Positions 48,501-58,447 of a stretch of DNA of 64,000 bases are shown here, piece after piece. Position 1 is the first letter of the stretch, and the number at the start of each line of letters is the position of its first letter. Source of the stretch: Ligustrum vulgare (taxonomy: Eukaryota > Streptophyta > Magnoliopsida > Lamiales > Oleaceae). Location of the stretch: the NCBI GenBank assembly GCA_963555705.1, contig OY743169.1:8122014-8186013 (forward strand), in the 5' to 3' direction. A model generated the notes under the pieces. That model did not search any database and was not told the DNA's origin. It saw only the letters and a program-made list of their open reading frames with translations. The position numbers and the translations under genes were made by a program.

Positions 48501-49023
48501 GTGGAACTAACAAGAATTTACAGTTTTTGCAAGTGGATATAAAACATCTAAATTGATAAAACAAAACCACAAATAAGAAATAGAAAGAGGCATGGACCAT
48601 GGATGTAGTGAGAGCATTGAGTGCAGATGGTCTGTTTAGTATGGCTGCCCTTGATTTGGCTCTCCCTTCAACTAAAACCTGCACTAACATACAAAAATAA
48701 ATAAATGCATAGTAATTAGAATTCGATCTTTTTAAGCAAAGAAGATAAGACCATTTTAGTAAAAGCTGAACACAAGGTTTCCCTCAAAAAGTCTGTTACT
48801 CCATAAAACATAATATACATATAAAAAGAAGCACATTCTGGCGAATTGTTTAACATGGTCTTACACAGACACTTGAAAGGAAAGTGAAAGAACTTGCCTC
48901 TTCTTGGAGATAATCGAGTTGGGTATAACTGGGAAGTGCAGAAAAGCTTCGATTTTGATGAAAACCAAAGCCATATCTTCGTAAAGAACGGTTAGCTTGT
49001 AATATAGATTTCAGCTTCTGCAT
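42589..49023 (-). CDS. 3-hydroxyisobutyryl-CoA hydrolase-like protein, mitochondrial (crotonase family)
   Basis: Fourteen exons splice in frame to 406 residues: 49023-48898, 48678-48598, 48392-48324, 48210-48147, 47653-47574, 45818-45735, 45449-45365, 45029-44944, 44843-44722, 44096-44036, 43192-43094, 43014-42913, 42844-42803, 42708-42589. Exon 1 is Arg/Ser-rich with few acids, a mitochondrial presequence. Crotonase landmarks are [21 protein letters not shown], the oxyanion-hole [15 protein letters not shown] and [22 protein letters not shown], which retains the Glu and Asp positions used by HIBCH enzymes. The family removes CoA from 3-hydroxyisobutyryl-CoA in valine breakdown; plant HIBCH-like members have less certain substrates. 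Intron 1 uses a GC donor (GAG/GCAAGT); the intron 2 donor GTCCAT is weak. Position next to POLAR supports orthology to Arabidopsis At4g31810 (from memory). Confidence 0.92.
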
Positions 49024-49386
49024 TCTTCAACGGAAAATCAATCCCTGTGTATTTTGGTATAATCTTCAGTGCGTATTTGTGTTGCGGCCACTGGAATGGG
49101 GCTGCGGCTGCTTTGCACAACGGAGCTTGCAATGGGAGTGTGTATTCTATTGAATTATTAAAGTTTCACTCCTGAGGTTTATACATTATATTAGTTTGGT
49201 CCCTGAATTTCCGAAAATAAATACATTTCACTCTTGGTTAGTTTTTTTTTTTTTTTTTTTTAAGGAACTTGGTTAGTTGGTTTGTGAGGGTTTATTTTAC
49301 ATTTTCCTCTTTTCCATTTTGTTTTGTGGGTAAAGAAAATCATAATGGCTCGATACTTAAATACTTGCTAAAAGTAACTGATTTTT

Positions 49387-50358
49387 GGGTTAATTATCCA
49401 ATAATCATTGATCTTATGTCTTTATTGATCATTAAAGTTTAAAATGTCTAGTTTTGATTACCAATTTTACGAGTTAATTGTCTCAATAAATATTGAACTA
49501 TGTCTACGTCTTCTACTAATTGCTGAAATTTAAATTGTCGAATTTTGGTTATTAAATTTAAGAGTTAATTGTTACAATAATTATTGAAATTATGTTAATG
49601 TCTTCAACTGATCACTGAATTTTAAAGCGTTTTTGGTTACTAAACTTATCAAAATATTGGTTGTTAGTCGTTAACTTAACTTTTACAATGCAAATTGGGA
49701 CATAGCAGAAGGAATGTACACGCGGGCGTCACTTCACATTTAACCGACCAATCTTGATACACCAAATTGCAACGTAAATTTTTTTTAAAAATCTTCAATT
49801 GTTAACTAAACTTTTAAAACGTCTTCATTGTTCACTAAACTTTAAAGTGACTGAATTTTGATCATTAAACTTGTAAAAATGAAACGATGGACCTGAAAAT
49901 TTATAAATGTCATTCCAAATTATGAGTTGCATACAACAAATCAACAGTCGAAAAAGTTTTTAAAATTTAATAACCAACTGAAGACATTTTTAAAAAATTC
50001 TTACTTAGAAATTTGATGCGCCATGATTGGTTGATTAAAGGTGAGACATGGCACTACGTGCACATTCATCTATCACGCCATTAATTTTTTTTATGAAAAT
50101 TAAGACAATGATTAAAGTCTATCATTTTGATAAGTTTAGTGATCAAAACTCGACACTTTCAACCTCAGCGATCGTTGAACACAGACAAAAATTTGATGAT
50201 TATAGGGACGTTTAGTGTCCAAAACTCAACATTTTAAATTTTAGTGATCAGTCAAAAATATAAACATAAGTTTAGTGACCAAAATTCGACACTTTAACCT
50301 TCAATGGTCAGTCGAAGACAAAGATTTAAGTTTAATGATTATTCGGACAATTAACTCC
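49387..50358. mobile_element. Foldback/MULE-like element with repeated arms
   Basis: Ends GGGTTAATTATCC and GGACAATTAACTCC are inverted. Each arm has several degenerate copies of a unit with AATTGTC, TTAAAGTTTAAAATGTC or its inverse (about 110 bp). Flanks TGATTTTT and TAATTTTT are a near 8-bp duplication. No coding content. It separates the HIBCH-like gene (start 49023) from the 3' end of the PLD gene. Confidence 0.7.
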
Positions 50359-50745
50359 TAATTTTTAAATTCTAATTTTTTTTTTTCGATTAGTTACTGA
50401 ACTTTCTAAATTATTCGTTGAACTTCAAAAGTATTTTTAGTGTGGACAATAAATTATCATTAAAGCATTACTACAATAAATTTCAATATCCCGAGATCGA
50501 TTATATGAATCATTTTGTCCACTTAGTACAATTAAGAGTTACATCTACTCATATGTCCAAAGAAATCAAAAGGATGGAATGTTTCTACAAAAAAATAAAA
50601 ACCATATTCCAACAACATAGATGCAATTTTTCTGCCATCTAAGTTCTTTAGCACAGAATGAATGTCAAACTCCAATCCTTCAATATATTTCAAGGCAAAA
50701 TCTTTCTTTTGTATCTTAATCACTTAACTCCATACTTAAATATGT

Positions 50746-53700
50746 TTAGCTTGAAAATGGATGACCTTCTTCCAAAGGTTCAACAGGCAGAGTGTAAGGT
50801 GAACTCCAATCTGCATCAAATATTTCTTGAAGTTGAGCAACAATGGCTGGATTGTATGTCCCGAAGCTGACACCCGCAGTGCAGTAAAAGTAGTCCCACA
50901 CTAGATTACTCGTCCCGATATGGGCTCGTACATCACTAACTGCATATTTTCCATGGTTGACCCTCGTGTAGCCCGGATAAATGTTTCCCGTGGCTGTTCC
51001 ATTGAGGATGGCAGGTCCGGTTAAGTTGAAACCTGGTACCATGTAGTACTTGATCTCGACTTTGCCAGAACATTTGTTATATTTTGAAGAAGAGCATAGA
51101 GTATTGGTGTAGAGGAGTGATTTCAGGTACTGATCAGTGTTGTTTATGAAATGTGCCCAGTATGCAACCAGTATTTTCACCTTTGCGTGCTTGGAGTAGA
51201 CAACCTGTAATTTATTGAGTGGCAAAAATAAAAATCACAATTTTGAGGCAGAAACTTAATGAGATATCGACGTCTCTGCTGGCACAGGAGGAACAGTATT
51301 CAAAGATTAAACACATGTTTGGTACCCATTATTTCAAACCTCATTTTTTTCAAAACTCATTTTCAACCGAACATTCTACTAATAAAATAATCTACACGTA
51401 AACCCAAAAAGATTCATACTTTTTAACAAAGAATTATAAGCTCTGAAAAGTGTAAATATTAGAGTTACCTCGGACACAGCTGAAGAAAGGGATGACCAAT
51501 ACACAGTTTCCGATGTGTATTGGGATTGACCAAGCCAATCCATAGTACTTATTCTGACAGTTGCTCCATTTCCTACAGACTTGATTGTATCCACCCATGC
51601 ATGTTCATCTGCCTGGTGCTTGCCAAATGACAGCTGGCAATAGGAGATCAGTACAAGAAGAAAAAATGCATTAGACAGGAATATTAGGTTCTGATTTAAG
51701 TAAGAGTTGTAAAGGACAATTTTGCAACAAAACAACACTTATTAGTTATATTTTCCCAGATTATGTATAAGAATTTCACAGCCATCAGATTAATATAAAT
51801 GTCCTGATGACACCAATTTCACATATCACGCTCCTTCAGGGAATATATATATCATCTGAAAAATCAAATAATGTGTCTAATCTAAATGCACGTGTTAAAA
51901 AGTAAAATATTAAGATTGAATGCTACTATTTGATTTGAAAGGCATTTATTTATCTAGCTAGAAAATCAAGTCCTGATGTTGAAATCAGTTTGTCAAACAG
52001 ACATTAATCTTTAGAATATGCATATAATGTAAAATAACTGTCCACAATCCATTCAACAAAATGAAACAGTAGTTATTGAAAGATTCTGGAGTCTAGTAGC
52101 ATAAGCAGAAACTCAAAAAATCAGATAGAAAGATAAATGAACAGGAGCAAAACCTCGGGGGGAGCAAATGACAGATAGCTGAATTGAGGTTGCAAGGTTG
52201 AATGGTTTGTTCCAGGTGTTTCAATTGCAACGTGAAAGATATCTGGGTCTGAAAGTACTGGATAGCCTGTTACATGTTTGACCTCCACGTATTTAGGAAG
52301 AGGTGAACTGTCACAACATTATGCACAGTAAATAACCATAACAAGTAAGAAAGGAGATCCTTTCTCTACATATTAGCATATTTTTGCAAGAAGGAAGACA
52401 AGTTCATGATATTTTTGCACTTTGCTGACAAAATAAAGAAGTCAGAAGAAATGTTACTCATTAGAGAAATTTTACAACTTCGACATCTTATACCATCAGA
52501 CAATTTACTGAGTTGCTAAAATGAACACAGAAACCATTTTTCTTTTTTTAAATAAAGAATATTACATACCACTAGTGGGGAAAATCAGTTGAAAATTATA
52601 TATCTCCTCTTAAATGTTCCTAAGTATTAAATACTTTGACATCCACATGCAAAGGTATGACTAGGAGCAAGAATTAAACTGGATTACTGACGAGGCTTCA
52701 AATAGTGGTTAAGCAAATTGACATTGGATGCAACAGTTTTACGGTTTTCTGAAATAAGAGAAATAGAAGGAAACATCAGGGCTGTGGAGGTTGAGTATAG
52801 CTTTCAATTAGACATAGTACACAACTTTAAGGTTATCTTCCTCTATCCACAAGGAATCCCCCGTACCCCCTATGAAAAAAGAAAAAGAAAAGGTCGTGCA
52901 TAAAATTTTAGAGCATCCACATTGGATGTGTTAAAGTGTTGTCAGTGAAAGATGTTAGCTAATAGGCATTTTTATGTCTATATTGAACTTGTTAACTTGT
53001 TTGCTAGCAACATGTTAACTTTCTTGTTAAATTTATTTAGCATTTTAACATCGGACATGGCACTTTTGTGTTAAAATTCTCCAATAGCATAAATGCACCT
53101 CACCCCCAGCCACTAACACACTCAATCCCTTATTTATTCATTTTCTTTTTTTCTTAAATTTTTTAACATCCATAAAAAACATAATTTTTTTTGTTGATTT
53201 CATTAGTATATGATTTACTGAGATCTTCAAAATGAGTACCATATTAATATATAAATTTTGCTATTTTAAAAATAAATATTTATCATATTCATGGGACTTA
53301 ACTAGAAATTAACATATCCATTGTGGTACTAATGGATGTGTTAACTTTAACATGTATACATGTCATTTAACATCTATTTTTTGCCAATGTGACTAGCTAA
53401 ATTTAACACATTCAATGCGGATGCTCTTAGACTAATATGTTATTGATCAAAGAGAACAAGTTTAAGCACTTTTTCGTACATACCTGCACCTTTCTTTTGG
53501 ATGGAGAAAGTATGACCAACAGGGAACCTTTCGATTAATCTGCCATTGCTGATCCCATACTGATTTAGTATAAGCTGAAGGATTGAGATGGGCTAGTTTC
53601 CACAAGTTATTGAAGTAAATCTCAACATTTTTTGCGATTCTTGGACAACCAATAAGATATATACCAACTTCCTTGACCTAAATCATTTGACAAAGAGATT

Positions 53701-56598
53701 TATTTAACTATTAACAAACAACAGAATCAGTTACTATTGTAGACATATAAGGACTGCAGATAGCCTTGGATGCTTGGAAGAGAAGAGATCGAAAGAAAGA
53801 GGCTGATAGACCAGAAAGAAGATAATTCACCATGACAATCTTAACTCATCGAATAGTACCTATAAATAGGATCCAGTCCCCCACCCAACACGCTATCCCT
53901 ACTCATGGAAGGAAAAGGGAAAAAATAGATCCCATTAACCATCACAAATGGGTACCAAATGCTGATTTGAACCCAATCACAAATAGCAAGGCATGTGTTA
54001 TGCCTCCATGGGACAGCTGCAAACGTGACTGCGGTAGACAGAAAACAAAATTTGTGCCAGGGGATACATACAGGTACAGCAAATGAAAATAATATTATGA
54101 AATTTCTATAAAACCTCATTTTTCTCACATTAATGGGCATTATGGTCCAGTGCTAATCTAGTTAAATAAATCTTGTACAGGTATGCATAATTAAAATATC
54201 TCTAGGAACCATCTTTAGTAGCACCATACAGGAACTTCATACAAAAATTTGATCTTTATGTTTTTTTGTACTTCACATTGTGTATCCCATTACCTGAGTT
54301 AGAGATTTCCAGTCATTGTTTGCAGATCCAATATAAACATCTCGGCTATCAGATATCCAAACCTTGGTGTGGACTATGCCAGATCCCCACCAGTCCTTAA
54401 GTAATAAGGTGACATTCTTCACATTTGGCCTTCCTACTGCGAGGTTGGATGGTTCTTGAGTATAATCTGGATAAACTCCAGAGTGCTGTAAAAGTCTATA
54501 CAAAAATTGATTTAAATTGCTATGAAGGAAATAAGGTAGTAAAATTACTCTACACTAAATTGTGATAGGAAGTTCTACATGAAACTTTAAGCAAGAAACA
54601 AATTTGCACCAACTATTTTTATATAAGAAGTAACATCATATAGTACACTCTAACATGAAAGACCACGCACAACCCCCCCCCCCCCCCCCAAAAAAAATAA
54701 ATAAATAAATTGGGGAGGGGGGGAGGGGTTACACATGCCCATAATGGGCATTTTGGGCACCTTAAAATTTCTATAAATTAGAATACTTCAACAAAAAACA
54801 TTTATCCTCATGCCATACATTTCAGCAAAAGATTGAGAAGCACTAAAAATACAAAAACTTGGGGTGGAAAAACTTTGGGGGGAGGGGGGGGGGGGGTACA
54901 CATGCCCACAATGGGCATTGTGGGCACCTTAAAATTTCTATAAATTAGAATACTTCAACAAAAACCATTTATCCTCATGCCATACATTTCAGCAAAAGAT
55001 TGAGAAGCACTAAAAATACATATAGGATATCATGAAGGAAGGTTTTTACTGTCAGATTGTCGTGTCATCTTATGTAGCTCACATTAAGTTGTGATTTTGT
55101 TATACAGTGTCATCTATTAGCTAAATAGATTTACAATATCCTTTTCCTTTTTCTCAAAACTGACTCCATTTATGAGTACTGTGGCAATTGATTATGCTTA
55201 TGTACCTACCTTAGATTAATATCACGATCAGCAGCATTTTCCAATGATTTGTAGACTTCAGAACCATCATTAGCTCCAAATCTCTGCATGTCATCATATG
55301 AGTATCCATAATCCCCTGATCGAGGATCCTCAGGATGAGCTACTAACTGCCAGTACTGCACAATTATGTCCAGGCTCCGAGAAGAATTTCCAGCCAACCA
55401 CCGAAAAACATCAGCTGGTAAATTCACATTACAATTGGTTCAAAATGTTGAAGTCACACTGCAGAGGGACTTCTTCCAAAGGTTCTCATGAATTGGAGGG
55501 AGGGGGGAGTGTGCATTTCAGTGCAGTAGAATCTTTATTTTATATATGTTGAACCACCTCATCTAAAAGCATACTAGATGATGACTGGATGATTGAAACA
55601 ATAATCATGAATACACAAGTGAGCATAACGTTCATTCATCATAACATCCCTAAAAATATTAGTGTTCGTGTCAACATCAAATATTTTATATCCTCTTTTT
55701 CCAAAAGAATACCCTGTGAAAGTATCATATTTATGTCAGGAAGTGCATCACATGTCGTGTGGTGTCTATTGCATCCCAGTACTTGAAAATCTGGAAGACC
55801 TGGTACTATCTGCATGCAATAGTACTCATAATCACATCAAGTCTTCGAGACGAACAACTTCTATGTGAAGCAATGCAATATAGTACTCATAATCACATCA
55901 AGTCTTCAAGGTGAACAGCTCTGTGTGAAGCAATGTAGGCAAGAGAAGTTGGCAACATGGATCTATAACCATGGAAAAAAAATTAGCTCTCCTGACATTT
56001 CTCAATTACTATATCTAAAAGCTGAAGTTTAGGCTTTCGAGATGAGGTAGTTCAACAGAATAAATAGATTATGTTGATGAAAGAAATGTAATTCCAAGCT
56101 CAAGGCCACAGGCCCACAAGTGATCACCAAAACACTGAAGCGAACGTGAAAAGTAAAACAAAAAACTCATAATTTTCCAGTTTGAATGCAAAGGTAATAA
56201 AAAGAAGAGGCGTGAGGTAGACTAACAGTAGTAATTGCAGGAAATATAATAATAAAAAGCTTTAAAAACGTCCCATTTTATTCAACCTTCTTCCACTATT
56301 TTTCTCCTCTTTCTTTCCGGCATAAAAACACACAAATAACAAGCATGGAAAACAAATCCCAGAAAAATAATAATTTACCAGTGGAAAGAACACCCGGGAC
56401 GCGAGAGAGCAGGGGCATGTCCGTGGGGATTGACTGAACCAACCAAGCTTTGCATTGCTCATGATGATTACTAGATTCACTACCAGTAACTTTACTTTCA
56501 TCAGACGGAGAGTGGGAAAAAGAGCGAACAATTGAAGTGAAGTTACAGATTACGAGATAACAGAGGATTAGAAGAAAAGGGCCGGTTAGAATTTTCAT
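50746..56598 (-). CDS. PLD3/4-like phospholipase D family protein (two HKD motifs, signal anchor)
   Basis: Seven exons splice in frame to 532 residues from the ATG at 56598: 56598-56379, 55414-55210, 54495-54294, 53677-53484, 52307-52154, 51633-51469, 51204-50746. An in-frame ATG at 56703 would add 35 residues. The N-terminus [17 protein letters not shown] is a signal peptide or anchor. HKD motif 1 is HTKVWISD (H184-D191), followed by [21 protein letters not shown] motif 2 is HGKYAVSD (H464-D471), followed by [16 protein letters not shown]. These flanks match animal PLD3/PLD4, endolysosomal proteins with 5' exonuclease activity, rather than plant C2-domain PLDs. Sequons NNT, NLT and NGT in the last third fit a luminal protein. 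Plant function is unproven. Confidence 0.88.
52911..53426. mobile_element. PIF/Harbinger MITE in PLD-like intron 4
   Basis: TTA duplications (52908-52910 and 53427-53429) flank ends GAGCATCCACATTGGATGTG and CATTCAATGCGGATGCTC. The 516 bp interior contains repeated GTTAACT and TTTAACA segments and no coding. Confidence 0.87.
54669..55025. repeat. Tandem duplicated block with poly-C/poly-G tracts in PLD-like intron 2
   Basis: A C run at about 54669-54685 and G runs at 54713-54727 and 54881-54896 flank two copies of a unit that contains ACACATGCCCA-AATGGGCATT and ends GAAGCACTAAAAATACA (54731-54850 and 54898-55020). Confidence 0.9.
55720..56200. other. PLD-like intron 1, 3' part
   Basis: A 45-bp segment with AGTACTCATAATCACATCAA is directly repeated at 55822 and 55882. 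No coding seen. Confidence 0.5.
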
Positions 56599-57565
56599 AT
56601 TTTCTTTGAATAAATTGAATTCTTTGACGCGATTATTAATGGAAAGATTTGCCCGTCGAAAAAATTGAATGGAATTTCTTCTGGGTATGGTTGACTTTTT
56701 CATTCATGGCGGGAGAACCCAGGACAAATCCGTCTTATCGGCCGCGCTGGAATCTTGAATTTACGTAATGGATATTTGAAAATACATCGATCCAGACCAT
56801 CCACAAGTTAAATAGTCAGAGTTTAAAAAAACGCACCTCGAGACTTACTCCCGAAGTGACCGCCCCCTCACATGGAGGGGCGGAGCCCACTTGTCGGAAG
56901 TGGGCTCCACCCCCTCCATGGGAGGAGGGGATCACCTCGAGGGTAAGCCCCAAGGTGCATCTAGCATTTTTCAAAAAATTATTATCCTTTGAGATGCCAA
57001 TGTTAGACTATGGACGGGTGATAATTTTTAGAGTTAATTGCGGTTCATACCATTTTTGGGTTTGTATGAACAAAAATGATATTTTTTCATGATTTTGACA
57101 AATCTAACATTTTTTGACACATTTGTCCCTTGAATATTTTATCCAACTAGTACGGAATTGACATTTCAAAATTGGAAGTACAAAAAGTAGGCCCATTATC
57201 AAACAATGCTGTCACCGTCGATTTTGGTACTTGTGCAGAAAGAAAAAAAGAAGGGGAACGAAATCTAGAGTCACTCACTCCATATTCTTCATCCAAAATC
57301 GAGAAATCGGTTTCATCCAATTCCAGGTTCCCGATCCCGATCACGACCGACATACTCCAGCGTCGACATTGAAGGTTAGTAACGAAAAATCCGTGACTCG
57401 CGTGTTGTTGTTTGTTTTCGACCCGTCTCTCGCCAGCCATTGTCAGTTTCGAAATTTTTTTTATTTTTATTTTTTGTTATTTTTGTTTGGAATAAAATTT
57501 ACAAAGAGTTTGCCTATATGATGTGGAACCCATATTCATTGCTGAAATCAATTTTTGTAATGGAT
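56599..57565. other. PLD-like promoter side and left edge of the terminal MULE
   Basis: Includes the palindromic hairpin element described separately. The sequence GGTTCATACCATTTTTGGGT at 57043 looks like a MULE terminal motif, but no duplication or second copy is visible in the window. Frames on both strands at 57147-57521 lack any recognisable domain. Confidence 0.4.
56833..56960. repeat. Strong nested hairpin (foldback MITE-like)
   Basis: The core TGGAGGGGCGGAGCCCACTT (56873-56892) pairs with AAGTGGGCTCCACCCCCTCCA (56898-56918) across a five-base loop. Outer segments GCACCTCGAG-CTTAC and GTAAGCCCC-AGGTGC are also inverted. It lies 235-360 bp upstream of the PLD-like ATG, GC-rich in an AT-rich setting. 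Confidence 0.85.
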
Positions 57566-57825
57566 TTAGTTTTGAATGGGTGTTGGTGCTTCATGCCCTT
57601 CATTTGACTTTGGCTTGTAAATGGGAACAGGTTGGGAAAGTTGGTTCGGCTTGTAAATGGCGATGGGAGGAATAACTGGTTTCGGATTGTAAGTGGGGAC
57701 AGGAGTAGGAAGTGGGTTTGGTTTATAAACAGGGATGGTTGAAGTGATTTTTTGTAAATGTTAAATGAGGGAGGAAGTGGTTTAGGGTAAACTGGTGGGT
57801 GGTTGGAATGGAAGAAGAAGCACTT
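57566..57825 (-). pseudogene. Proline-rich cell-wall protein fragment
   Basis: Read on the minus strand, the block encodes repeated Pro-Tyr-Lys-Pro units: PPVYPKPLPP, then after a frame shift near 57740 PVYKPNPLPTPVPTYNPKP and PVPIYKPKS, with a stop at 57568-57566. This pattern is typical of plant proline-rich or hydroxyproline-rich wall proteins. There is no start codon and only about 80 residues. It sits upstream of the DUF1985 gene in what appears to be MULE DNA, so a captured fragment is likely. Confidence 0.65.
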
Positions 57826-58447
57826 AAATTGTTAGTAATAGTATAGAATTCATGGGAACTATTGAGTTTTCCTTCATGATTTCACTCATACATCTCTTCA
57901 TGTTATTGAAAAATACGAGCAATTAGTTTTCTATATTTTCATTTCTTATTCTCACATTAATTATTTGCTATCACTCAAAAAGGTTGAAATGTTCTTGAAT
58001 GTGACATGCATTTCGACAATTGTATTGACACGTGCTTGCAGAGTCAGGAATGAGGACAATGATACGTTCGTGTGTCTAACATACTTAAATTAGATTGTTA
58101 CATGTTTATAGTCATCTTTCGAGACATTTCTGTCATTCTCGACAGATGAAATCTGTAATTCTCGACAGTTGGGGCTTATTGTTTGATTCGATTGACATTT
58201 CCATTTACCTACTACTGATTGCATTTCCTTGCATTTGGATGACTAGTTATTTTGAGTTTAGCTTAATGCTTTTAGACATCCCTCATTTTATGTGAATCAA
58301 AATTTGAACAAGCGGTTATCTATAGTTTCGGCCACTTAGTCTCACATTAATTTTTACGGGCCTGTACAATGAGGATTGAGGATTGCGTGTTACATACTGG
58401 ATTTAGAATGCAATATCATCATTAAGTGGTTTTTTTATATTGTGCAG

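Noticed and set aside
57147..57521. Overlapping frames on both strands (97 and 96 residues)
   Set aside because: No domain, low complexity at the plus-strand C-terminus; more likely MULE untranslated sequence.
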